Part shown: in pieces, positions 21,669-32,051 of the stretch
How positions within the stretch are numbered: the stretch's first letter is position 1
Layout of the letters: every line of letters begins with the position of its first letter
From: Mycobacterium shigaense
Lineage (GTDB): Bacteria; Actinomycetota; Actinomycetes; Mycobacteriales; Mycobacteriaceae
Direction of reading: 5' to 3'
DNA: 64,000 nucleotides
NCBI RefSeq assembly: GCF_002356315.1
Contig: NZ_AP018164.1
Coordinates: 620,001-684,000 of the forward strand
Position numbers and translations under genes: made by a program
The notes under the pieces: model-generated
What the model saw: only the letters and a program-made list of their open reading frames with translations
What the model was told of the DNA's origin: nothing
Databases searched by the model: none

Positions 21669-22984
21669 CGATACTCCTTCAGCCGCGGCCACAGGCCGAG
21701 GGCGACGGCGATCGCGGCGCCCAGGCTCAGCACCACGCCGCCGACCTGCGCCCCGGACAGCCCGCTGCGCGCGTTGATGACGTCGTTGCGCAGGTGCGTG
21801 CGGCTCTGCGACATGGCCTTGCCCAGCGCATCCTCGAGCTTGTCGAACGCGGGCGTGGAGTCGTCTTCGGCGCTGCCCAGCGCGACCTGGGTGGCGGCCC
21901 GGTAGTTACCGACGGAAATGTAGGAGTTGATCCGGTCGTTGGCCTGGCGCCACCGGACCAGCAGCTGGTCGGCGCCCTGCAGGTCGGGCTTGTCGACGGC
22001 ATCCGGGCGCGCCATGTACTGGTCGATCTGGGCGTGCATGGCGTCGATGCGCTGGTAGAACGATTGCTTGCGCATCTCTTCGTCGCCCCGCCGGATCAAC
22101 GACAGCGTCTCGTCTGCTCGTGCTTGCTGGGCGGTGATCGCGACGTTGGTCACGGTCCTGAGCGACTCGGCCGCGGTGTCTTTCGCGCTGCGGCTGGCGG
22201 TCGTGGAAATCGTCAGCGCAGTTCCTACCCACACCACCATGACGAGAATACCGAGCGCGCCCACCACCAGTCCGGGATTGATGCGGCGCCGGGTCCGCCG
22301 CGCCAGCCAGCGATGGGAGAACGCACCGAAGACGACCGTGCCCGCGACGACGAGGATCACCGGCGCCGGGAAGTGCGTCGATGCCGTCGTCTCCGTGTCC
22401 ACGCGTTCCGACGTCGCCTGGTAGAGCTGCGCCGCATCGGGCAGGATCGTCGACTGCATCAGCCCCGAGGCCTCCGACAGGTAGGACGAGCCGACCGGGT
22501 TGCCTTCCCGGTTATTGGTGCGCGCGATTTCGATCAGGCCGGTATAGACGGCCAGCTCCGCGTTGATCTTGCCCAGCAACTGCACCAACGGTTCGTCGGT
22601 CAACCCGCTGGACGCCCGGGTGACCGCCACCGCGGCGTCGGTGATGGCCTGCTCGTAGCGCAACCGGACCGGCCGCGGCTCGGCCTGGGCGATGAACGCG
22701 GTGGCCGCCGCGGCGTCGGCCACCGACAGTGTCGTGTAGAGCCGCCCGGCCGCGAATGCCAGCGGCTCGGTGTGGTTGAGCACGGTGGACAGCACTTGTT
22801 GCCGGTGGTTGATGGTCGTCGAGGTGGCGAACGCGCTGGAGACGCCCAGCGCCGCGAGCACGATGCCGATGGTCAGAATCCGGCCGGGCGTCGTCGAAAT
22901 GAACCACCAGCGCGGATGGGCCGGTTCTACCGGCGACCTCGACCCCTGCGGCTCGGTCGACGGGTGCGCCAGCTCAACCGTCAC
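21665..22984 (-). CDS. glnX: Transmembrane signalling protein GlnX (Rv0412c)
   Basis: 439 residues, identical in length to Rv0412c. A membrane helix at about 34-56 is followed by an extracytoplasmic helical region, a central pair of helices (about 205-265), a second helical region, and a C-terminal helix ending in a short basic tail. The helical domains resemble chemoreceptor-type sensors. Published work places GlnX between GlnH and PknG in amino-acid sensing. GTG start; the stop overlaps the glnH start (ATGA). The promoter should lie in the unusually A+T-rich 23018-23060 stretch, but I cannot fix its elements. Confidence 0.92.
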
Positions 22985-23115
22985 GTCTGTTCAGACCTCA
23001 GCTTTCGGCCCCACGAATTAGCTGTATCGACTGTATAAGCAAATTCTAAGAGAATGTCCGGCCGGATGGGGGGAGGTGGACCCGATTTCGGCGAGCGCCT
23101 GCATATCCTGATCTC

Positions 23116-23751
23116 GTGCATGGCGACGGTGACGGATGGGTGATGTCCGACAGCGGCGCCCATTACTGGGGTCGGTTCGGCGCGGCGGGCCTGCTGCTGC
23201 GGGCCCCGCAGCCCGACGGCACCCCCGCGGTGCTGCTGCAGCATCGCGCGGTGTGGAGCCATCAGGGCGGGACCTGGGGTCTGCCCGGCGGTGCCCGGGA
23301 CAGCCACGAGACGGCCCAGGAAACGGCGGTGCGCGAGGCGCACGAGGAGGCCGGCGTGCTCGCCGAGCTGCTGACCGTGCGGGCGACCGTGGTCACGGCT
23401 CAGGTCGCCGGGATTGCCGGCACGCAGTGGAGCTACACCACCGTCATCGCCGATGCGGGTGAATTGCTGCAGACCGTGCCGAACCGGGAGAGCGCCGAAA
23501 TGCGCTGGGTCGCCGAGAGCGAAGTGGACGAGCTGCCGCTGCATCCCGGCTTCGCCGCCAGCTGGCACCGCCTGCGCACCTCCCCGGCGCTGGTGCCGCT
23601 GGGCCATGCCGACGAACGGCGCCAGCGCCTGCCCCGAACGCTGGAGCTCGAGACCGGCGCGTTCGTCTGGTGTATGCCGGGCCCACCCCTGCCGGCGGAC
23701 CAGGCGCCGCTGAGCCCGCACCTCAATTCGCTGCTGCAAGCGCTGATGTGA
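23116..23751 (+). CDS. mutT3: Nudix hydrolase MutT3
   Basis: 211 residues. The Nudix box runs about 59-81 (GARDSHE, seven residues, then REAHEEAG), matching GX5EX7REUXEEXGU exactly, so magnesium-dependent hydrolysis of a nucleoside diphosphate derivative is expected; MutT3-type proteins are linked to sanitising oxidised nucleotides. GTG start at 23116; an in-frame ATG nine codons later is possible. The end overlaps convergent thiE by 29 bp. Position between glnX and thiE matches Rv0413. Confidence 0.9.
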   Translation: MHGDGDGWVMSDSGAHYWGRFGAAGLLLRAPQPDGTPAVLLQHRAVWSHQGGTWGLPGGARDSHETAQETAVREAHEEAGVLAELLTVRATVVTAQVAGIAGTQWSYTTVIADAGELLQTVPNRESAEMRWVAESEVDELPLHPGFAASWHRLRTSPALVPLGHADERRQRLPRTLELETGAFVWCMPGPPLPADQAPLSPHLNSLLQALM

Positions 23752-24403
23752 GCTTTTCGGCCGCCGCCCGGGGATCCGCGGCAGCCGTGATCGCGCGGAC
23801 CACGACAATGCGCCGGGCGCCGGCCTCGAGTACCTCGGGCAGGCGTTGCGCGTCGATGCCGCCGATCGCGAACCAGGGTTTGTCGGTGCCGAGTGCGGCG
23901 GCGGCGCGGACCAGCTCCAGGCCGGGCGCGGCCCGCCCGGGTTTGGTCGGGGTGGGCCAGCAGGGGCCGACGCAGAAGTAATCAGGGCCCCCAGGCCCCG
24001 AAGAACCAACGTCGGCCAACTGCGGCGCGTCGTGCGTGGACAGGCCGATCACCGTGTCCGCCCCCGCGATGTCCCGCGCAACGTCCACCGGCAGGTCGCC
24101 CTGGCCCAGGTGCAGCACGTCCGCGCCGGCCACGCGGGCGATGTCGGCGCGGTCGTTGACCGCGAACAGGGCGCCGTGGCGGCGGGCCGCGTCCGCCAGG
24201 ATCTCGCACGCCGCCAGCTCCTCGCGCGCTTCCAACACGCCGAACCGCTCCTCGCCGGCCGATCCCTTGTCGCGCAGCTGGATGATGTCCACCCCGCCGG
24301 CCAGCGCGGCGTCGGCGAACTGCGCCAGATCACCGCGCTCACGACGGGCGTCGGTACACAGATACAGCCGGGCGGCGGCAAGGCGAGTCAGGTGCTGGTG
24401 CAC
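23723..24403 (-). CDS. thiE: Thiamine-phosphate synthase
   Basis: 226 residues, TIM barrel. It joins hydroxymethylpyrimidine pyrophosphate and thiazole phosphate to form thiamine phosphate. [10 protein letters not shown] (about 38-47), [26 protein letters not shown] (about 79-104) and VIGLSTHD are the substrate and pyrophosphate sites; AIGGID near the end is the phosphate-binding loop. GTG start. It is divergent from thiO and lies outside the TPP riboswitch that controls that operon, so it must be regulated differently. Confidence 0.94.
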   Translation of the reverse strand: MHQHLTRLAAARLYLCTDARRERGDLAQFADAALAGGVDIIQLRDKGSAGEERFGVLEAREELAACEILADAARRHGALFAVNDRADIARVAGADVLHLGQGDLPVDVARDIAGADTVIGLSTHDAPQLADVGSSGPGGPDYFCVGPCWPTPTKPGRAAPGLELVRAAAALGTDKPWFAIGGIDAQRLPEVLEAGARRIVVVRAITAAADPRAAAEKLTSALAAAN

Positions 24404-24446
24404 ACCGCGACGCTAGCGCGCTAGCGTAGAAGCCGAAGAATCTAGA

Positions 24447-24542
24447 ACACGGGAGTCCCTGGAGCGGGGCTGAGAGTGGGCACGGCGACAAGCACCTGCC
24501 CTTACCGTCACACCTGATCCGGATCATGCCGGCGAAGGGAGG
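24447..24542 (+). promoter_or_regulatory. TPP riboswitch upstream of thiO-thiS-thiG
   Basis: The conserved thi-box parts are present in order: CTGAGAGT at 24470-24477 and CTGATCCGGATCATGCCGGC at 24514-24533, followed by GAAGGGA. The 3' end contains the GGGAGG ribosome site (24537-24542) of thiO, so binding of thiamine pyrophosphate probably hides the ribosome site and lowers translation. Confidence 0.93.
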
Positions 24543-24548
24543 TCACGA

Positions 24549-25585
24549 ATGACCGGGATGCCGCCAGATCCTCCCGTGCGGCTGCTGGCCGACTTAGCCG
24601 TTATCGGCGGCGGGGTGATCGGGTTGTCGGTGGCGCGCCGGGCGGCGCGCGCCGGGTGGTCGGTCCTGGTGCATCGCACCGGCGATCCGGGTGCGTCCTG
24701 GGTGGCGGGCGGCATGCTGGCGCCGCACAGCGAGGGCTGGCCCGGCGAGGAGCGACTGCTGCGCCTGGGTCTGGAATCGCTGCGGCTGTGGCGCGAAGGC
24801 GGCTATCTGGACGGGCTGCCGGCCGGGCTGATCACCGCCCGCGAGTCGCTGGTGGTGGCTGTCGACCAGGCCGACGCGGCCGATCTGCGGACCGTCGCGG
24901 ACTGGCTGTCGCAGCAGGGGCATCCGGTGAGTTGGGAGTCGGCGGCGCGCGACGTCGAACCGCTGCTGGCTCAGGGCATCCGGCACGGCTTCCGGGCACC
25001 GACCGAGCTCGCGGTGGACAACCGCGCGCTGCTCGGCGCGCTGGCGGCGGACTGTGAGCGTCTCGGGGTCGCCTGGGCGCCCCCGGTGCACCACCTGAGC
25101 GAGGTCGACGGCGACGCGGTGGTGATCGCCAACGGTCTCGACGCCCCGGCGCTGTGGCCCGGCCTGCCGATCCGCCCGGTCAAGGGGGAGGTGCTGCGGC
25201 TGCGCTGGCGGAAGGGTTGTATGCCTTTGCTGGACAAGGTGATCCGCGCCCGGGTGCACGGCCGGCAGGTGTACCTGGTGCCGCGCGCCGACGGGGTGGT
25301 CGTCGGTGCCACGCAGTACGAGCACGGCCGCGACGTCGCGCCGGTGGTGTCGGGCGTGCGCGACCTGCTCGACGACGCCTGCGCGGTGCTGCCCGCGCTG
25401 GGCGAGTACGAGCTGGCCGAGTGCGCCGCCGGGCTACGCCCGATGACACCCGATAACCTGCCCCTTGTGCACCGCCTGGACGAACGCACCTTCGTCGCCG
25501 CCGGCCATGGCCGGTCGGGTTTCCTGCTGGCGCCCTGGACGGCAGAACAGATCGTTTCCGAACTGGCCCCGGTGGGAGCGCACCG

Positions 25586-25589
<4 letters not shown>
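24549..25589 (+). CDS. thiO: Glycine oxidase ThiO
   Basis: 346 residues, FAD-dependent. It oxidises glycine to dehydroglycine (iminoacetate), the C-N donor for the thiazole ring of thiamine. The dinucleotide-binding motif DLAVIGGGVIGLSVARRAARAG begins near 15; GASWVAGGMLAPHSE (about 48-62) is the DAO-family substrate loop, and GHGRSGFLLAP near the C-terminus closes the flavin site. ATG 24549 follows GGGAGG, which belongs to the TPP riboswitch. ATGA overlap with thiS. Confidence 0.94.
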
Positions 25590-27307
<1,718 letters not shown>

Positions 27308-27311
27308 CGAA

Positions 27312-27833
27312 TCAGCCGTTGGCCTGCCACCACTTGTAGAGGGACGCGGTGTCGCCGTCGGACGCGCGGATGAAGGCCAGCACGTTCTTGGCGTCGACGG
27401 TCCACAGGACCTCGGCCTTACCGGAATCCGTCCCGCACGCGACCTGTCCGGCCGAGTCGGTGTTGCTGCCCTGGTGCCAGGTGGTCGGCGATGACGCCGA
27501 CCCGCAATTTGCCAGGGTGTCGCCGCTGATCAGCTTGGTGAACGAGCTGGCGGTGTCGGCGCTATTGCCGAACAAGAAATATTTGCCGCCCATCGGGCCG
27601 CTGGAATCGGAATTCTGCCCGCATTGCAGCACCGCGAGCACGGTGGCGTTGAAGGAGCCCTGGACCTCCGACGGCTGTTGCGGCTTGCAGTTGCTGCTGG
27701 TGTAGCCCTTCGACAGGGCACCGGCAAGCGTGTCGTTGGCATCCGCATTCGCGGTGGCAGTTCCCATACAGGCGATGGTGCTCATCAGTGCTGCCGCCAT
27801 CGTGGCGCGCAGCGCGGGGTTGATATGGGACAT
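27312..27833 (-). CDS. Secreted four-cysteine protein, paralogue 1
   Basis: 173 residues. Signal peptide to about residue 31 (cleavage near ANADA), then a compact domain with four cysteines (SNCKPQ, LQCGQN, NCGSAS, VACGTD) likely forming two disulfides, a WTVDAKNVLAFIRAS stretch and the ending KWWQANG. The upstream neighbour at 27911-28432 is its paralogue, with all four cysteines and the same ending. An AAGGAG ribosome site precedes ATG 27833. The cysteine spacing recalls sensor domains of mycobacterial kinases, but I cannot assign it; function unknown. Confidence 0.78.
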   Translation of the reverse strand: MSHINPALRATMAAALMSTIACMGTATANADANDTLAGALSKGYTSSNCKPQQPSEVQGSFNATVLAVLQCGQNSDSSGPMGGKYFLFGNSADTASSFTKLISGDTLANCGSASSPTTWHQGSNTDSAGQVACGTDSGKAEVLWTVDAKNVLAFIRASDGDTASLYKWWQANG

Positions 27834-27910
27834 GGGACTCCTTAGCCCCCCGAACGGCTATACGGACATTCGGATTGTATGGCGTTGCGCGCCGAAAAAC
27901 AGCTGGGAAT

Positions 27911-28432
27911 TCAGCCGTTGGCATGCCACCACTGAAACAGCGCGGGGACATCGGTATTGGCGGCGCGAATGAGGTTCAAGACGTTTTTCGCGTCGTTGGT
28001 CCAAATGATCTCGGCGCCGTTCTGATAGGTCCCGCAGGCGATCGATCCCGCTTTGGCGGTCGAATTGCCTTGGTGCCACACGGTGGGCGACTGGCCTTGA
28101 TCGCCGCAGGCGGTCAACACATCGTCGTTGATGCTGTTCTTGAACACCGCGGCCAGATTGTCGCCGTTGGCGAACAGGATGTACTTCCCCTGCACCGGTC
28201 CGCTGGGATCCGGGCTTTGCCCGCAGACCAGCGCAGCGAGTTCGCCCGGGACGATGTTCTGGGGCGTGCAGTTATTCAGGCCATAGCCCTTCGACAGGGC
28301 GGCCGCAAGGGTGTTGAGATCCGCCGAGCTGGCGGTGGGGTCCGCCCTCGCCGTCGCGGCGCCCGCGAGAACGACACAGCCCATGAGTGCGGCAGCCGTC
28401 GCGGCGCGCAGCGGGCCGGCGAGATGGGGCAT
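27911..28432 (-). CDS. Secreted four-cysteine protein, paralogue 2
   Basis: 173 residues, the same length as its neighbour. Signal peptide (hydrophobic 9-28, cleavage near ARA), then four conserved cysteines (NNCTPQ, LVCGQS, TACGDQ, IACGTY), WTNDAKNVLNLIRAA and the closing FQWWHANG. AAGGAG lies upstream of ATG 28432. The 77-bp spacer to paralogue 1 carries that gene's own ribosome site, so the pair may be co-transcribed. This looks like an old tandem duplication, since the sequences have diverged well outside the shared motifs. Function unknown. Confidence 0.78.
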   Translation of the reverse strand: MPHLAGPLRAATAAALMGCVVLAGAATARADPTASSADLNTLAAALSKGYGLNNCTPQNIVPGELAALVCGQSPDPSGPVQGKYILFANGDNLAAVFKNSINDDVLTACGDQGQSPTVWHQGNSTAKAGSIACGTYQNGAEIIWTNDAKNVLNLIRAANTDVPALFQWWHANG

Positions 28433-28491
28433 CCGCTCACTCCTTTGTTCCAGCGATCGTATAGCGGGGACCTTCTCACTAGCATTGCCCT

Positions 28492-28917
28492 ATGGCGACA
28501 AGTCGTCAGCATGCCCGGCTCGGCCTCGGCGCCCCACTGATCGTGGCGGCGTCGGCGACGCTGGCGTGCGCGGCCATCTGGGTCGGCGATCCGACCAGTC
28601 CACACGGTCCGTTGCCGGTCTGTCCCACCAAGGCGCTGTTGGGCATCGACTGTCCCGGCTGCGGCAGTCTGCGGATGCTGTATTCGCTCATGCACGGCAA
28701 CGTGTTGGCGGCCGCGAGATTCAATGCGCTGGGGTTGGTGGCGGTCGCGCTGCTCGGGTGGGCATACCTGGTGTGGACCTACGGTCGGGTGACCGGTCGG
28801 CGCATCCGGAGCTGGCAGCACCGGCGGTGGGCGCCGATGGTGACCCTGTGCCTGGTAACGGCGTGGTTTGTGGTGCGCAACATCCCGATTGCACCCTTCA
28901 ACTGGCTGTATGTCTGA
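28492..28917 (+). CDS. DUF2752 family membrane protein
   Basis: 141 residues. Three predicted membrane helices (about 12-30, 80-98, 114-130). Between the first two is the family signature VCPTKALLGIDCPGCGSLR, where the CPGCG motif is invariant in DUF2752 proteins and could bind metal or a cofactor. It is divergent from the four-cysteine secreted pair. The role of the family is unknown. Confidence 0.82.
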   Translation: MATSRQHARLGLGAPLIVAASATLACAAIWVGDPTSPHGPLPVCPTKALLGIDCPGCGSLRMLYSLMHGNVLAAARFNALGLVAVALLGWAYLVWTYGRVTGRRIRSWQHRRWAPMVTLCLVTAWFVVRNIPIAPFNWLYV

Positions 28918-28968
28918 TCCGCGGGTGATCGGGGGCCCAGCGCGGGCCGCGGTCTAACCTTGGGCGGG

Positions 28969-30480
28969 ATGGCGAACAAATCAAGGACGGTGTCGGCGCT
29001 ACTGGCCGCGGTCGCCCTCGCTGCGATGACGACCGGCTGTTCTCATCGTTCGGCCGGCCCGCAGCAGACGACCGGCGATTCCGCGGCGGCCGAGTTCGCC
29101 ACCGAGTTCGCCACCACACTGCGTGACAAGGTCACGACGGACGCGATGATGACGCATCTGTCGAAGCTGCAGGACATTGCCAACGCCAACAACGGCACGC
29201 GGGCAGTGGGCACACCCGGCTACGACGCCACCGTCGACTACGTGGTGAAAACCTTGCGCGGCGGCGGTTTTGATGTCCAGACGCCCGAGTTCTCGGCGCG
29301 GGTCTTCCACTCCGACAAGCCGTTGGTGTCTGTCGGCGGCCAGGCTGTGGAGGCAAGTGCGCTCCAATTCAGTCTGGGGACCGGGCCGGGCGGCGTGAGC
29401 GGGCCGCTGGTGGCCGCGCCGGGCCCCGGCGGCGCCGGATGCGCGCCGACCGATTACGACAAGTCGCCGGTGCGCGGGGCGGTCGTTTTGGTGGACCGCG
29501 GTATCTGCCCGTTCGCGCAGAAGGAAGATGCCGCGGCCCAGCGCGGGGCCGTGGCGATGATCGTGGCCGACAATGTCGACGAGCAGGAGATGGGTGGGAC
29601 CCTGGGCGCCGACACCGACGTGAAGATCCCGGTGGTGAGCGTGACCCGCTCGGTCGGGGTGCAGTTGCACGTGCGGCCTGCGCCGGTGACGATCACGCTG
29701 AGCGCGAGCAGCAGGAGCTTCAAGGCGCGCAACGTCATCGCCCAGACCAAGACGGGTTCACCCACCGACGTGGTGATGGCCGGTGCGCACCTGGACAGCG
29801 TGCTCGAGGGACCGGGCATCAACGACGACGGCTCGGGAGTGGCCGCGATCCTGGAAACCGCGGTACAACTGGGCAATTCGCCACACGTTCACAACGCGGT
29901 GCGATTCGGATTCTGGGGTGCGGAAGAGCTCGGGCTGATCGGGTCGCGGAACTACGTCGAGTCGCTGAACCTGGAGAACTTGAAAAACATTGCGCTGTAT
30001 CTGAATTTCGACATGCTCGCGTCGCCCAATCCCGGTTACTTCACCCTTGACGGCGACCAATCGCTGCCGTCGGACAGCCGCGGCAACCCGGTGGTGCCGG
30101 AGGGCTCGGCCGGCATCGAGCGCACGTTGGTCGCCTACTTGAAGTCGGCGGGCAAGCCGGCGCAGGACACGTCGTTCGACGGCCGCTCCGATTACGACGG
30201 GTTCACGCGGGCCGGCATCCCGGCAGGCGGCCTGTTTTCGGGGGCAGAGGCCAAGATGTCCGACGACCAGGCCAAGCTGTGGGGCGGCACCGCGGGTGCC
30301 GAGTTCGACCCCAACTACCACAAAAAGACCGACACCCTGGACCATATCGACCGCACGTCGCTGGGCATCCAGGGCGGCGGGGTCGCCTACGCGGTGGCCC
30401 GCTACGCACAGGATCTAGGCGGTCACAACGGCGTTCCCGGCATGGCCGATCGCATCCGTCACCTCCTGTCGCAACCATGA
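28969..30480 (+). CDS. lpqL: Lipoprotein aminopeptidase LpqL (M28)
   Basis: 503 residues. Lipobox ending in Cys24 (AAMTTGC) anchors it outside the membrane. A protease-associated domain (about 140-240, CPFAQKEDAAAQRGAVAMIV) precedes the M28 peptidase domain. All five zinc ligands are present: His274 (GAHLDS), Asp286 (NDDGSG), Glu320 with the catalytic Glu319 (WGAEELG), Asp348 (NFDML) and His451 (NYHKKTDT). It should remove N-terminal amino acids from extracellular peptides. The start at 28969 gives a clean signal peptide. It is joined by ATGA to a degenerate paralogue. Confidence 0.92.
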   Translation: MANKSRTVSALLAAVALAAMTTGCSHRSAGPQQTTGDSAAAEFATEFATTLRDKVTTDAMMTHLSKLQDIANANNGTRAVGTPGYDATVDYVVKTLRGGGFDVQTPEFSARVFHSDKPLVSVGGQAVEASALQFSLGTGPGGVSGPLVAAPGPGGAGCAPTDYDKSPVRGAVVLVDRGICPFAQKEDAAAQRGAVAMIVADNVDEQEMGGTLGADTDVKIPVVSVTRSVGVQLHVRPAPVTITLSASSRSFKARNVIAQTKTGSPTDVVMAGAHLDSVLEGPGINDDGSGVAAILETAVQLGNSPHVHNAVRFGFWGAEELGLIGSRNYVESLNLENLKNIALYLNFDMLASPNPGYFTLDGDQSLPSDSRGNPVVPEGSAGIERTLVAYLKSAGKPAQDTSFDGRSDYDGFTRAGIPAGGLFSGAEAKMSDDQAKLWGGTAGAEFDPNYHKKTDTLDHIDRTSLGIQGGGVAYAVARYAQDLGGHNGVPGMADRIRHLLSQP

Positions 30481-31946
30481 TTCGCCGGCTGGGTGCGGTG
30501 CTGCTCGCCGCCGCGCTCGCGACGGGATGTTCGTCACCGCGGCTGGCGCCGCCTGCCGCCGCACCCGATCTGGGCCGTGAGATGGCGGCCAAAGTGACCG
30601 CGGAGCGGATGCTGGCCCACCTGCGCGCGCTGCAGGACATCGCCAACGCCAACAAGGGCACCCGGGCCGACGGCACACCAGGCTACGACGCCAGCGCCGA
30701 ATACGTGGCGAAGGCATTGCGCGACAGGGGTTTCGACGTGTCGACCCCGGAGTTCGACCGGGTGTACCCGATTTCGCCGGGCACGCCGACGCTGACCGTC
30801 GCTGGCCGCGGCTACCCGGTCGACCAGGCCTCGCTGTTGGTCCGGACCCCGCCCGCCGGCCTGACCGGACAACCGGTCCGCCCGATCGACCCGAAGGGCT
30901 GCGCGGTCGGCGACTATCCCGCCACGGTACCGGCGGGGGCGATCGCCTTCGTCAACGACGCCGGCTGCTCGGTGGTGGACAAGCAGAACACCGCGCTGGC
31001 CAAGGGCGCGGTGGCGCTGATCGTGGTGCGGGCGCCCAACAGTCAGGCTGTCCCGCCGACGCTGTTCAGCCCCGGATACTTCAAGCAGCTGACGGTGCCG
31101 GTAGCCGTCGTCGACGACTACGGCGGCCACGCGCTGGCCCAGGCCACTGCGCCGGTGCGCCTGCTTCTCGATGCCGAGAATATTAAGATCACGTCGCGAA
31201 ATGTGTTGGCACAGACCAGGACCGGCTCGCCGGGCAACGCGATCGTGGTCGGCGCTCGGCTCGACAGCCCGCGGGACAGCCCGGGCATCAACGACAACGG
31301 ATCGGGAGTGGCCGCGGTACTGGAGACCGCCCTGCAGCTCGGGCCGTTGGCGCCGGTGAACAACGCGGTGCGGTTCATGTTCTGGGGTGCCGAGGAGGAC
31401 GGCCTGGGCGGCGTGATGGACTACCTGTTCGGGTTGGACCGCGACCAGCTCAACGATATCGCGATGTACCTCGACTTCGCCGTGCTCGCCTCGCCCAACG
31501 CCGGCTTCTTCACCGACGACGGCGATCAATCCGGTCCGCCCGCTCCCGGCGTGGCCGCCGGTGATGTGCCCGAAGGGTCGGCCGGCATCGAGCGCGTGCT
31601 GGGCGGCTATCTGAACCTGGCCGGCAAGCGGCCGGCCGACATGCCGTTGAACACCCGGGCCGACTACCACCCCTTCATGGTGGCCGGCATCCCGATCGGG
31701 GGCATGACCGCGGGCGCCGCGCAGCCGAAAAGCCCTGTGCAAGCACGACTGTGGGGTGGGCAAGCCGGTGTGCCGTTCGACCCCAATTTTCAGACCCCAC
31801 GCGACACGATCGACAACATCAACCGGGAAGTCCTGGCGGTCATGGGTTCTGGCGTGGCCTTTGCGGTGGGCAGCTACGCCCAGTCGATCGGCGGCGTCAA
31901 CGGGGTCGCGCCGCATGACAAGCGGCACCGGGCTCGGCTGCCGTAA
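30477..31946 (+). CDS. LpqL paralogue with degenerate M28 zinc site (lipoprotein)
   Basis: 489 residues. Lipobox LATGC (Cys18), a PA-like domain (about 120-230) and an M28 domain clearly homologous to LpqL next door. Of the five zinc ligands only two remain: Asp273 (NDNGSG) and Glu307 (WGAEEDG). The others are replaced: Arg261 for His (GARLDS), Ala335 for Asp (LDFAVL) and Gln439 for His (NFQTPRDT). Peptidase activity is therefore unlikely; a peptide-binding or regulatory role, perhaps with LpqL, is possible. The reading frame is intact and coupled to lpqL by ATGA, so it seems to be maintained. Not present in the M. tuberculosis block as I recall it. Confidence 0.85.
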   Translation: MIRRLGAVLLAAALATGCSSPRLAPPAAAPDLGREMAAKVTAERMLAHLRALQDIANANKGTRADGTPGYDASAEYVAKALRDRGFDVSTPEFDRVYPISPGTPTLTVAGRGYPVDQASLLVRTPPAGLTGQPVRPIDPKGCAVGDYPATVPAGAIAFVNDAGCSVVDKQNTALAKGAVALIVVRAPNSQAVPPTLFSPGYFKQLTVPVAVVDDYGGHALAQATAPVRLLLDAENIKITSRNVLAQTRTGSPGNAIVVGARLDSPRDSPGINDNGSGVAAVLETALQLGPLAPVNNAVRFMFWGAEEDGLGGVMDYLFGLDRDQLNDIAMYLDFAVLASPNAGFFTDDGDQSGPPAPGVAAGDVPEGSAGIERVLGGYLNLAGKRPADMPLNTRADYHPFMVAGIPIGGMTAGAAQPKSPVQARLWGGQAGVPFDPNFQTPRDTIDNINREVLAVMGSGVAFAVGSYAQSIGGVNGVAPHDKRHRARLP

Positions 31947-32051
31947 CGGCGAGTTCGTCGCGCTTTCGAATCGGTAGACCCGTTTCCGGGTTGTGTGGTT
32001 TGCTGGGAATCGCAGTTCTGCTCCGCCCGGTAAGGCACGGATCGAGTCGGG

